From positions 1 through 8,788 of the forward strand of contig JAJFIE010000314.1 of the NCBI GenBank assembly GCA_021775275.1: a DNA stretch of 8,788 bases, in the 5' to 3' direction. Below the pieces are notes generated by a model that did no database searches, was not told where the DNA came from, and saw only the letters and a list, made by a program, of their open reading frames with translations. Source of the DNA: Rhodospirillales bacterium (GTDB lineage: Bacteria > Pseudomonadota > Alphaproteobacteria > Rhodospirillales > Casp-alpha2). Position 1 is the first letter of the stretch, and every line of letters begins with the position of its first letter. Made by a program: the position numbers and the translations under genes. This document shows positions 1 through 6,457 of this stretch, piece after piece.

Positions 1-1027
1 AACGGAACCCAAGCCCCAGCGCCGTCGAGGTTTCCGCATCAAAATGGAAGCTGGCGTCATTCAGATGCAGCTTGTCCAGGGCATCGCGCAGTGCCTCGTA
101 CTCCCCTGAATCGATGGGGAACAGGCCGCACCATACAACCGGGATGGATGGGTGGAAGCCCGGCAGAGGTTCCGTCGCCGGATTACGTTCATCGGTGATG
201 GTGTCGCCGACGCTGGTGTCCGCCACCCGTTTGATGGCCGCCGTGATATACCCCATTTCGCCCGGGCCGAGCTGATCCACCCTGGTCGGCTTCGGCGTGA
301 ACATGCCGACCTGTTCCACCTGATAGGTGGCGCCCTTGGACATCATGCGGATTTTCATGCCGCGCTTCAGGATGCCGTCCTTGATGCGCACCAGAATCAT
401 GACGCCCAGATAGGCATCGTACCAGCTGTCCACCAACAGCGCCTTCAGCGCCGACCCGGCATCGCCTTCCGGCGGCGGCAGGCGGTCCACGACGGCCTGC
501 AACACATCTTCAACACCCAGTCCGGTTTTGGCGGAAATCTGCACGGCGTCGGACGCATCAAGCCCGATGACCTCCTCGATCTGCTCGGCGACGCGTTCCG
601 GCTCGGCCGCCGGCAGGTCGATCTTGTTCAGCACCGGCACAATTTCCAGATCATTGTCCAGGGCCAGATAGACATTGGCCAGGGTCTGCGCCTCGACACC
701 TTGCGTCGCATCCACCACCAGCAACGCGCCTTCGCACGCAGCCAGGGACCGGCTGACTTCATAGGCAAAATCCACATGGCCCGGTGTGTCCATCAGGTTG
801 AGCTGATAGGTTTCGCCATCGGCAGCCTTGAATTCAAGCCGCGTGGTCTGCGCCTTGATGGTAATTCCGCTCTCGCGCTCGATATCAATGGAATCGAGCA
901 CCTGTTCCTTCATCTCGCGCAACTCCAGCCCGCCGCAAATCTGGATCATACGGTCGGCCAGAGTGGACTTCCCATGGTCAATATGGGCGACGATGGAAAA
1001 GTTCCGGATGTGTTTCAGATCGGTCAT
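1..1027 (-). CDS. lepA: Elongation factor 4 (LepA), 3' end beyond window
   Basis: This is the N-terminal 342 codons of the translational GTPase LepA/EF4, which binds ribosomes and is proposed to back-translocate or rescue stalled complexes. The protein begins [20 protein letters not shown]. All GTPase motifs are visible: the P-loop AHIDHGKST (residues 14-22), the G2/switch I stretch [11 protein letters not shown] (50-60), DTPGH (80-84), NKID (134-137) and SAK (165-167). Domain II follows ([17 protein letters not shown], from about 202), and the fragment ends in the conserved ALGLGFR. LepA proteins are about 600 residues, so roughly 57% is present. The ATG at 1025-1027 gives the canonical family N-terminus; its ribosome binding site is weak (AAGG about 7 nt upstream on the minus strand). 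No frameshift is seen. The gene is transcribed away from the polyphosphate kinase gene. LepA is a very confident call by motif order. Confidence 0.98.
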   Translation of the reverse strand, partial: MTDLKHIRNFSIVAHIDHGKSTLADRMIQICGGLELREMKEQVLDSIDIERESGITIKAQTTRLEFKAADGETYQLNLMDTPGHVDFAYEVSRSLAACEGALLVVDATQGVEAQTLANVYLALDNDLEIVPVLNKIDLPAAEPERVAEQIEEVIGLDASDAVQISAKTGLGVEDVLQAVVDRLPPPEGDAGSALKALLVDSWYDAYLGVMILVRIKDGILKRGMKIRMMSKGATYQVEQVGMFTPKPTRVDQLGPGEMGYITAAIKRVADTSVGDTITDERNPATEPLPGFHPSIPVVWCGLFPIDSGEYEALRDALDKLHLNDASFHFDAETSTALGLGFR

Positions 1028-1107
1028 GGCCGGGCCTTGTAGCACCACGCCGGGGACGTGCCAAGGTGCGCCTTGATGTTTTGCCGGCGACGCGGCGCAG
1101 CGGCGGT

Positions 1108-1135
1108 TTTTTAGCCATAAAATGATCCGTATCAA
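1108..1135 (-). promoter_or_regulatory. Candidate sigma70-type promoter for lepA
   Basis: On the minus strand, TTGATA (1130-1135, 5/6 match to the -35 consensus) and TAAAAA (1108-1113, 4/6 match to -10) are separated by 16 bp. Initiation near position 1101 would give a leader of about 75 nt for lepA. This rests on sequence match only; alphaproteobacterial promoters are often degenerate, so confidence is limited. Confidence 0.35.
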
Positions 1136-1176
1136 TGACGGTAACCGTGCTTCACGGGACGATGTAATGAACGGGG

Positions 1177-1188
1177 TTTGCATGCAAA
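1177..1188. promoter_or_regulatory. 12-bp perfect palindrome upstream of ppk2, possible operator
   Basis: TTTGCATGCAAA is a perfect 12-bp palindrome 51 bp before the ppk2 start codon, in the lepA-ppk2 divergent region. A second small inverted repeat, CCGTG-CTT-CACGG, lies at 1145-1157. Either could bind a dimeric regulator. I do not recognise the motif, and it does not resemble a Pho box. The function is inferred from position only. Confidence 0.25.
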
Positions 1189-1239
1189 TAACCGACGGGG
1201 TGGTTTTGTCCCGGCGCGTTGATGACGAGGAGAACACTC

Positions 1240-2181
1240 ATGACGGTCACGGATCAGGACACAAACCAATTGGAAGTCGCCAAACCGCAAAGTACCGGCG
1301 AAATTCATCACCTGCTGGCCGAACTGAAACACGATCCGCAAGCACGGGAACGCCTGTTCCGTGAAGGTGTCTATCCCTACAAGGTCAAAATGCGGCGCAA
1401 GGCCTATGAAATGCATAAAGCGGAACTTCAGGTCGAACTGTTGAAAGTTCAGAAATGGGTGCGGGAAACCGGCCAGCGCGTGCTGGTCCTGTTCGAAGGC
1501 CGCGACGCGGCGGGCAAGGGCGGCACCATCAAGCGGTTCATGGAACACCTGAACCCGCGTGGCGCGCGCGTCGTCGCGCTGGAAAAACCCAGCGACCGGG
1601 AGCGCGGTGAGTGGTATTTCCAGCGCTATATCCAGCACCTGCCGAGCGCCGGTGAAATGGTGCTGTTCGACCGCTCCTGGTACAACCGGGCCGGCGTCGA
1701 GCGCGTCATGGGGTTCTGCAACGGCAACGAATATCTGGAATTCATGCGTCAGTGCCCGGAACTGGAACGCATGCTGGTAAACTCCGGCATTCGTCTGTTC
1801 AAGTACTGGTTTTCGGTGACGCAGGACGAGCAGCACCGCCGTTTCAGGTCACGTGAGATCAATGCCCTCAAACAATGGAAGCTCAGTCCTATTGACAAGG
1901 AATCGCTCGGCAAGTGGGACGATTACACCGAAGCGAAAGAAGCCATGTTCTTCTATACCGACACGGCGGACGCCCCATGGTCGGTGATCAAGTCAAACGA
2001 CAAGAAACGCGCCCGTCTGAACTGCATGCAGCATTTCCTCGACCGCCTGCCTTATCCGGACAAGGACAAGTCCGTGGTGTACGGCCCCGATCCCCTGATC
2101 GTCGGCCAGGCCCACCATGTGGTGGACCGCGATGGACATATCCTCGGAACGTCCCTGCACCCGGAAGAAAAGGGGAAATAG
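1240..2181 (+). CDS. ppk2: Polyphosphate kinase 2 family protein (PPK2)
   Basis: This is a cytoplasmic polyphosphate:nucleotide phosphotransferase of the PPK2 family, which uses polyphosphate to phosphorylate nucleotides (or the reverse). The 313-residue product is a single-domain P-loop kinase. A helical N-terminal region precedes Walker A GRDAAGKGG (residues 87-95). The Walker B-like strand VLFDRSWYNR (141-150) carries the catalytic Asp144, and the arginine-rich lid RRFRSRE is at 200-206. The segment KWDDYTEAKEAMFFYTDT (225-242) and the following PWSVIKSNDKKRARLN are typical of the family. Length and architecture fit the one-domain class I enzymes, but nucleoside diphosphate versus monophosphate preference cannot be settled by reading. 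The ATG at 1240 is chosen over the upstream TTG (1219) and ATG (1222) because GAGGAG at 1227-1232 sits 7 nt before it. The gene stands alone: divergent from lepA, with 174 bp before the next gene. Confidence 0.95.
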   Translation: MTVTDQDTNQLEVAKPQSTGEIHHLLAELKHDPQARERLFREGVYPYKVKMRRKAYEMHKAELQVELLKVQKWVRETGQRVLVLFEGRDAAGKGGTIKRFMEHLNPRGARVVALEKPSDRERGEWYFQRYIQHLPSAGEMVLFDRSWYNRAGVERVMGFCNGNEYLEFMRQCPELERMLVNSGIRLFKYWFSVTQDEQHRRFRSREINALKQWKLSPIDKESLGKWDDYTEAKEAMFFYTDTADAPWSVIKSNDKKRARLNCMQHFLDRLPYPDKDKSVVYGPDPLIVGQAHHVVDRDGHILGTSLHPEEKGK

Positions 2182-2199
2182 GAACTACGGACGAGCACG

Positions 2200-2248
2200 C
2201 CACTTTAAGTGGATTTGATGGGGGTTTTCGTGGGATATCACTCCACTT
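2200..2248 (+). terminator. Competing stem-loops after ppk2, possible terminator
   Basis: AAGTGGA (2207-2213) can pair with TCCACTT (2242-2248), extended inside by TGAT (2216-2219) with ATCA (2237-2240), giving about 11 bp and a 17-nt loop. The same AAGTGG can instead pair with CCACTT immediately 5' (2200-2205), though that loop would be only one nucleotide without fraying. The 3' side continues CTTTGGCAATTTT, which is T-rich but not a clean T-run. The site begins 18 bp after the ppk2 stop, so a terminator is the simplest reading. A leader structure for the following diguanylate cyclase gene is an alternative. Confidence 0.35.
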
Positions 2249-2278
2249 CTTTGGCAATTTTATGGGTTTTCCGGGTTT

Positions 2279-2309
2279 TTGACTCGCGTTCACCCGTTAT
2301 AGGTGTAAT
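2279..2309 (+). promoter_or_regulatory. Candidate promoter for the diguanylate cyclase gene
   Basis: TTGACT (2279-2284, 5/6 match to -35) and TGTAAT (2304-2309, 5/6 match to -10) lie 19 bp apart, which is longer than the optimal 17. Initiation near 2316 would leave a leader of about 40 nt. It is placed downstream of the proposed ppk2 terminator, which suggests independent expression of the two genes. Confidence 0.3.
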
Positions 2310-2355
2310 ATATCCTTGACGCGTGGTAATTTTTTGCTGCCCGCACCGGAAGCAT

Positions 2356-3318
2356 ATGCCGACAGAAGACGCCATTCTATTCGCCGAAAAGGCAACGGAT
2401 CTCCGCTTTCTTGTTGTGGAGGATGATCCGGATTATGCGGTTTTTATGGAAGCGCAGATCAATGCCTGTGCGCCCAAAAACGGTGGCATCGATCATGTCG
2501 CCGGTGCGGAAGAGGCCATTTCCCTGCTGACGGAAAACGTCTATGACGTGTGTTTCCTCGATTATTACCTGAAAGACGGAAATGGGCTTGAAGTCATGCA
2601 GGCGGTTGGCAGTCGCAATCTGGCCACGGCATTTGTCTTCGTCACCGTGGACAATAAAAAGGAAACCGCCTTTCAGGCCCTGACCCTCGGGGCCATGGAT
2701 TATCTGGTAAAGGCGAACTTTACACCCTTCGATCTGTCCAAGAGCATCGCCTATTCCCTGTATCGGAAATTCCGTGAGATTCGCCTGCAAACCGAAGCGC
2801 TGAAAGATTCACTGACCGGCCTGGGCAATCGCAACCTGTTCAACGAACAACTCAGCCAGGCCATCGAGCGCGCCAAGCGCGATAATGAAAAAGTCGGGGT
2901 GTTGATGATCGATCTGGATCGCTTCAAGCCCGTGAATGATAAATATGGTCACCAGATGGGCGATGAGCTGCTGAAACAGGTAGCCGAGCGGATTGTCACC
3001 GAGACCCGTGGCAGCGATGTGGTCGCGCGACTGGGCGGTGACGAATTCGCTGCGGTCCTGATCCGGGTGGCATCACGGGAATACCTGGACCGTATTCGCA
3101 AAAAACTGGCCGCGGCAATCGACGGGCAGCCCTATAAAATTGACAATCGCTGGCTTAAAATCGGCGCCAGCGTCGGCGCGTCACTGTTTCCCGATGATAG
3201 CAGCAATATTCACGATCTTGTGCATATGGCTGATGTGCACATGTACGAAGAAAAAGAAAAGCGTCGCGATGCCGCTAACGAAAACCTGCGCAGCTATCGC
3301 GATGCCGTAAAGTTATGA
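2356..3318 (+). CDS. Response regulator diguanylate cyclase (REC-GGDEF)
   Basis: This 320-residue cytoplasmic signalling protein is predicted to make cyclic-di-GMP from two GTP when its receiver domain is phosphorylated. The REC domain (about 15-135) has the acidic pocket E22-D23-D24, phospho-acceptor Asp69 in CFLDYYLKDG, Thr97 and Lys119. A helical linker (about 136-150) leads to the GGDEF domain, starting with the hallmark DSLTGLGNR (151-159). Metal ligand Asp186 lies in MIDLDRF, substrate residues N194/D195 in PVNDKYGH, and the intact signature GGDEF is at 227-231. The product-inhibition I-site RxxD (R218-D221) sits exactly five residues before GGDEF, so the enzyme should be active and feedback-inhibited. 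ATG 2356 follows GGAAG by only 3 nt; the GTG at 2323 would add 11 residues with no family support. No histidine kinase is adjacent, so the phosphodonor is probably encoded elsewhere. There is no membrane segment or signal peptide. Confidence 0.95.
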   Translation: MPTEDAILFAEKATDLRFLVVEDDPDYAVFMEAQINACAPKNGGIDHVAGAEEAISLLTENVYDVCFLDYYLKDGNGLEVMQAVGSRNLATAFVFVTVDNKKETAFQALTLGAMDYLVKANFTPFDLSKSIAYSLYRKFREIRLQTEALKDSLTGLGNRNLFNEQLSQAIERAKRDNEKVGVLMIDLDRFKPVNDKYGHQMGDELLKQVAERIVTETRGSDVVARLGGDEFAAVLIRVASREYLDRIRKKLAAAIDGQPYKIDNRWLKIGASVGASLFPDDSSNIHDLVHMADVHMYEEKEKRRDAANENLRSYRDAVKL

Positions 3319-3340
3319 CCGGTTGTGACGCGGCTGATCC

Positions 3341-3736
3341 CTAGATAATCTCGAGCAAGATCATCACCATCGCCACGACGCTGACGGCGAACGCTCCTGT
3401 GCGCACGAAAGGAATGGCGATCGTATGCGCCGCCGCCTGCACAATGCGCGCCCAAAAGAATATCTGTGCGCCCAGAGCCGTTGTCTCGTTGGCCATACCG
3501 CCCAGATGAGCAACGAGAACAAGCACAGCAAACGGTGCGATGTTTTCCAGCAAGTTAAGGTGGGCGCGCTTGGAACGCTGAATCCAGGGTGACAACTCAT
3601 CCGTATTGGGCTGCGGATAACTGGCGGCCCGTTTCACGCCGAAGGAGGCCACTAACCCTATCGTATAGGGGAACATCAGAAAGATGCAAAGTGCAGCAGT
3701 CCACGTTAACATTTGCAGATCGATTGTCAGCGCCAT
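3341..3736 (-). CDS. MAPEG-family small membrane protein
   Basis: The product is a 131-residue integral membrane protein of the MAPEG family (membrane-associated proteins in eicosanoid and glutathione metabolism). Bacterial members are mostly uncharacterised and some have glutathione transferase or peroxidase activity. Four hydrophobic segments are visible (about 10-32, 65-80, 88-110, 113-131). The family signature RAHLNLLENIAPFA (57-70), with Arg57, Asn61, Glu64 and Asn65, is intact and sits before the second helix. The frame is open 54 codons further upstream, but ATG 3736 is chosen: GAGGA (3744-3748) lies 7 nt before it and the first helix follows directly. The gene is convergent with the diguanylate cyclase gene, with only 22 bp between stop codons and no obvious shared terminator. 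The biochemical substrate cannot be deduced. Confidence 0.88.
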   Translation of the reverse strand: MALTIDLQMLTWTAALCIFLMFPYTIGLVASFGVKRAASYPQPNTDELSPWIQRSKRAHLNLLENIAPFAVLVLVAHLGGMANETTALGAQIFFWARIVQAAAHTIAIPFVRTGAFAVSVVAMVMILLEII

Positions 3737-3773
3737 TGTCAGGTCCTCGCCATTATTGAAGAATTGTTCACCG

Positions 3774-3801
3774 ATAATAAGTAGTAACTTCCTTTTTGCA
3801 A
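3774..3801 (-). promoter_or_regulatory. Candidate promoter for the MAPEG gene
   Basis: Read on the minus strand, TTGCAA (3796-3801, 4/6) and TATTAT (3774-3779, 5/6) are separated by 16 bp, placing initiation about 30 nt upstream of the MAPEG start codon. The surrounding sequence is locally AT-rich compared with the genes, which supports a promoter. Confidence 0.4.
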
Positions 3802-3883
3802 GTGACGATATAGTGAGAACAACAACGCCGCCATAGGCTTGCCGGCAATGTTGGAGGGTGATGACGTGCACCGCGCGGACGGT

Positions 3884-3906
3884 TTTGACGGATAACACCC
3901 GTCAAA
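3884..3906 (-). terminator. 8-bp perfect hairpin downstream of the EamA gene
   Basis: TTTGACGG (3884-3891) and CCGTCAAA (3899-3906) form a perfect 8-bp inverted repeat with a 7-nt loop, 25 bp past the transporter stop codon on the minus strand. No T-run follows on that strand, so a classic intrinsic terminator is uncertain. An operator or mRNA-stabilising hairpin is possible. Part of the motif recurs imperfectly at the end of the transporter gene (ACGGATAACACCC near 3888 and ACGGACAACACCC near 3948). Confidence 0.35.
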
Positions 3907-3931
3907 TATTTCCGGTATCTTTCTTTAAGTT

Positions 3932-4858
3932 TTATGTCTTCCGTTTTACGGACAACACCCCGGCGGCAACAATCAATCCCATGCCCGTTGCTGTTATGGC
4001 ATCGGGGATTTCATCAAAAAACAGAATGCCCCAGACCGTCGCGAATCCGACATAGAAGAAATCATAGGGCGCGACGACGGAAGAAGGCCCTGCTTGATAG
4101 GCGATTGCGGCTGCGATGCTGCCAATGATGATAGCTATCGCCAATCCTCCCATCATCATCCATTCCTGAATACCCATGAAACTCCAGTTTCCCAGAAGAT
4201 AACGATAGGTTTCGATAAAGTTATCTGATGGAGCCCACAACCAAATCAGTGCCGTCGCCATAAGACCAATGACAAACATGGTAAGGTTCAAACTGAATGA
4301 CAGGACCAACGGAATTTCACCCCTGCATTTGGTCCGGGTGAGAACCATGGCGGCGGCATAGAGCACGGCAGCGACAAGCGGCAACAACGCATAGGCGTTG
4401 AAATCATCCGCCCTGGGTCTCAGTACCAAAAGCACGCCGCCAAAGCCTAAGAAAACGGCAATCCAGCCACGGACGCCAACCTTTTCACCAACAAACAGGG
4501 CGGCAAACAGGGCAATAAACAACGGCAAGGTATAAAAACCGGCCGCTGCAATGGAAAGCTCAACATGGGGTAAGGCAATATAGTAGGCAACCCATTGGAA
4601 GGTGAGCATCAGGCTGCGCAACAGGGTCCAGCCCATGTGGACCGGCAGCAGTGAAACAAAGCCGCGTCGCGTTTTGATAATGATGATCAGAACCGGGACC
4701 GAGATGAGGGAACGCAGCACAAATATCTGCCAGAGAGCAAATTCCCCACTGAACTGCTTGATCATCGCATCCCCGAGAGAAAGCGCCAGAACACCACAGA
4801 TGATGGCAAATATAGCGAGCCTGATATTGTCGCCATTTATTCTCAGGGTTTGGCTCAA
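3932..4858 (-). CDS. EamA/DMT-superfamily transporter
   Basis: This 308-residue inner-membrane protein of the drug/metabolite transporter superfamily has two EamA repeats and about ten transmembrane helices. Helix 1 is IRLAIFAIICGVLALSLGDA (about 13-32). The first repeat ends near GWIAVFLGFGGVLLVLRPR. The second starts at about 153 (AYALLPLVAAVLYAAAMVLT) and ends GMGLIVAAGVLSVKRKT with a cytoplasmic basic tail. Family members export amino acids, metabolites or drugs; no substrate can be assigned. The start is TTG at 4856-4858. A stop lies in frame upstream with no ATG or GTG between, while the first internal ATG (residue 32) would remove helix 1. AAAAAGG precedes the TTG by 10 nt. The gene is flanked by separate transcription units, with about 200 bp on each side. 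Confidence 0.92.
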   Translation of the reverse strand: MSQTLRINGDNIRLAIFAIICGVLALSLGDAMIKQFSGEFALWQIFVLRSLISVPVLIIIIKTRRGFVSLLPVHMGWTLLRSLMLTFQWVAYYIALPHVELSIAAAGFYTLPLFIALFAALFVGEKVGVRGWIAVFLGFGGVLLVLRPRADDFNAYALLPLVAAVLYAAAMVLTRTKCRGEIPLVLSFSLNLTMFVIGLMATALIWLWAPSDNFIETYRYLLGNWSFMGIQEWMMMGGLAIAIIIGSIAAAIAYQAGPSSVVAPYDFFYVGFATVWGILFFDEIPDAITATGMGLIVAAGVLSVKRKT

Positions 4859-4928
4859 GCGGATAAAACCTTTTTTAAAATCATCGATTCATAACAAGAA
4901 CATATCATGAACATATTTTTGGATAAAA
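4859..4928 (-). promoter_or_regulatory. AT-rich promoter region of the EamA gene with direct repeats
   Basis: This stretch upstream of the transporter is strongly AT-rich. It contains GAACATAT twice, at 4898-4905 and 4909-4916 (11 bp apart, about one helical turn), and GGATAAAA twice, at 4861-4868 and 4921-4928. Spacing by a helical turn is what a regulator binding one face of DNA would need. I recognise no specific motif, and no clear -35/-10 pair stands out. Confidence 0.3.
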
Positions 4929-4963
4929 GGTAATTTTTTATTCTTGCCACGCGAAAGAACAGT

Positions 4964-5053
4964 GCCAGAATATATCTTCGCAATGCCCGGAATGGGCTTC
5001 TAGCAGGCCATTTCCGCAATCACAGAAAGTGTTTACGGATGGATATATTCGGC
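4964..5053. repeat. Bulged 12-bp inverted repeat bounding 65 bp after folD
   Basis: GCC-A-GAATATATC (4964-4976) and GATATATTC-GGC (5042-5053) are complementary over 12 bp with a single bulged A, enclosing 65 bp. The interior can form a smaller hairpin (GCCC-GGAAT-GGGC near 4984-4996) and contains TTCGCAAT and TTCCGCAAT in the same orientation. It lies 16 bp after the folD stop. It could be a folD 3' UTR structure, a small RNA, or a short palindromic (MITE-like) repeat; no target-site duplication is evident. A possible short Cys-rich reading frame overlaps it and is discussed under findings. Confidence 0.4.
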
Positions 5054-5068
5054 AGCTTGACCAGACAA

Positions 5069-5980
5069 TCAAATACCCGGATCGGCCAACCCGTTCTGCC
5101 GACAGCAGGCCACCACCGTATTGCGCAACAGACATGCAATGGTCATGGGTCCGACACCGCCCGGCACCGGCGTAATGGCCCCCGCAACCTGGGCCGCGCC
5201 AGCGTAATCCACATCGCCGACCAGTCTGGTCTTGGGCGAGCCATCATCGTTCAGGCCTTTTTCCGGGGCATCGATGCGGTTAATCCCCACGTCAATGACC
5301 GTGGCGCCCGGTTTGATCCAGTCACCCTTGACCATTTCCGGACGGCCGACGGCGGCGACGACAATATCGGCCTCGCGGCATTTTCCGGGCAGGTCATCGG
5401 TGCGGGAATGGGCAATGGTTACCGTGCAGCTTTCCGCCAACAGCAGCGCCGCCATGGGCTTGCCGACGATGTTGGAACGCCCGATCACGATGGCGTTTTT
5501 GCCTGACAGGTTACCCAGAAAATCCTTCAACAGCACACTGCAACCAAACGGTGTGCAGGGAACCAGCGAGTCCCCGCCGGTCCACAGGCGCCCCACATTG
5601 GTGGTGTGAAAACCGTCCACATCCTTGTCCGGATCAATGGCGCTCAACACCTTTTGCTCGTCGATCTGATCCGGCAGGGGCAATTGCACCAGAATTCCAT
5701 TGACGGCCGGGTCGTTATTCAGCTTGTCGATCAGCGCCAGCAGCGTGGCTTCATCGGTGCTTTCGTCAAACCGGTGCTCGAAACTTTCCATGCCGCACTC
5801 GACCGTCTGTTTGGCCTTGGATCCCACATAGACCTTGCTTGCCGGATCTTCGCCGACCAGCACCACTGCCAGCCCCGGAGTCACACCGCTTTCGGATTTG
5901 ATCCGCGTCACCTCGACGGCGACCTTCTCGCGGAGTTTCGCCGCAAATGCCTTGCCGTCAATTACCGTCGCGTCCGCCAT
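5069..5980 (-). CDS. folD: Methylenetetrahydrofolate dehydrogenase/cyclohydrolase (FolD)
   Basis: This bifunctional cytoplasmic enzyme interconverts 5,10-methylene-, 5,10-methenyl- and 10-formyl-tetrahydrofolate, supplying one-carbon units for purine and formyl-methionine synthesis. The 303-residue length is normal for the family. Family motifs appear in order: [12 protein letters not shown] (46-57) with catalytic Tyr51 and Lys55, GILVQLPLP (95-103) with Gln99, DKDVDGFH (118-125), the dinucleotide-binding [11 protein letters not shown] (165-175), VIDVGIN (228-234), GDVDY (255-259) and [10 protein letters not shown] (271-280). ATG 5978-5980 is chosen, although the frame is open 34 codons upstream, because GGGAG (5990-5994) lies 9 nt before it and the N-terminus [10 protein letters not shown] matches the family. 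It is the last gene of the yggT-DUF167-folD series, separated from DUF167 by 138 bp, so it may have its own promoter. Confidence 0.98.
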   Translation of the reverse strand: MADATVIDGKAFAAKLREKVAVEVTRIKSESGVTPGLAVVLVGEDPASKVYVGSKAKQTVECGMESFEHRFDESTDEATLLALIDKLNNDPAVNGILVQLPLPDQIDEQKVLSAIDPDKDVDGFHTTNVGRLWTGGDSLVPCTPFGCSVLLKDFLGNLSGKNAIVIGRSNIVGKPMAALLLAESCTVTIAHSRTDDLPGKCREADIVVAAVGRPEMVKGDWIKPGATVIDVGINRIDAPEKGLNDDGSPKTRLVGDVDYAGAAQVAGAITPVPGGVGPMTIACLLRNTVVACCRQNGLADPGI

Positions 5981-6003
5981 GATTGTTTTCTCCCGTGAGG
6001 CCA

Positions 6004-6019
6004 GCCGGTTATTTCCGGC
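6004..6019 (-). promoter_or_regulatory. Small hairpin in the folD leader
   Basis: GCCGG (6004-6008) and CCGGC (6015-6019) can form a 5-bp GC stem with a 6-nt loop, 23 bp upstream of the folD start codon and just before its ribosome binding site. No T-run follows, so it is not a classic terminator. I see no known riboswitch architecture, and any regulatory role is speculative. Confidence 0.25.
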
Positions 6020-6118
6020 CGCCTGTTGTTGTGAAATTTGGCTATAGGTATGCCTGAAACCACAAATCCATGTTGGGTGCAAGCGCCCCCGAGCATCCCG
6101 TCCGCGACACCTTGGCCG

Positions 6119-6436
6119 CTATATCCCTGACGTTGCGCCGAGACTAGCGGCAAGGGCCGCTGCGTCACCCGCGATCAGCAGGGTTTTACTCCTCGCCGTC
6201 TGGCCGGAAATTACCGTGAAATCCGACTTGGGGATTTTCCATGCCTTGGACAACAGCTTGATTACTTCCCGGTTGGCCTTGCCATCTTCGGGGACTGCCG
6301 TCACCAGAATTTTCAGGCGCGCCGTGCCGGCATCGTCCAGCACCACGCCTTGCAGGCGATTGGCGGACGCTTTGGGCGTCACGCGGAGAAAGACCTCCAG
6401 CCCCGCAGCAGTTTCGCGGAAAGGCCGGGCAGTCAT
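6119..6436 (-). CDS. DUF167 (YggU-family) protein
   Basis: This small soluble protein of 105 residues belongs to the DUF167/YggU family, whose molecular function is unknown. The hallmarks are FLRVTPKASANRL (16-28), a strand-turn-strand LKILVTAVPEDGKANREVIKLLSK (41-64) with the invariant DGKAN (51-55), and SDFTVISGQTARSKTLLI (71-88). Length is normal. ATG 6434-6436 has GGAG 5 nt upstream and starts 21 bp after the yggT stop codon, so the two are very likely one operon. This pairing of yggT and DUF167 is widespread in proteobacteria. There is nothing unusual in the sequence. Confidence 0.93.
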   Translation of the reverse strand: MTARPFRETAAGLEVFLRVTPKASANRLQGVVLDDAGTARLKILVTAVPEDGKANREVIKLLSKAWKIPKSDFTVISGQTARSKTLLIAGDAAALAASLGATSGI

Positions 6437-6457
6437 GGGCTCTCCGCACCACGCCCG

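Noticed and set aside
152..1042. Long plus-strand reading frame of 296 codons
   Set aside because: It lies antisense to lepA, whose GTPase motifs are unmistakable. The predicted protein is rich in His, Gln and Arg with no recognisable domain, typical of an antisense frame in GC-rich coding DNA.
1076..1112. Intrinsic terminator on the plus strand (GC-rich segment followed by six T)
   Set aside because: No plus-strand gene precedes it. The T-run is better explained as part of the lepA -10 region on the other strand, and the stem is poor.
1132..1836. Minus-strand reading frame of 234 codons
   Set aside because: It is antisense to ppk2 and has no domain or ribosome binding site; it is an antisense frame of the real gene.
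3737..3898. Upstream extension of the MAPEG protein by 54 codons
   Set aside because: The extension lacks family similarity and includes the likely promoter; GAGGA lies 7 nt before the ATG at 3736.
5981..6082. Upstream extension of folD by 34 codons
   Set aside because: The frame is open, but the extra residues do not match the FolD family, and a good ribosome binding site precedes the internal ATG at 5980.
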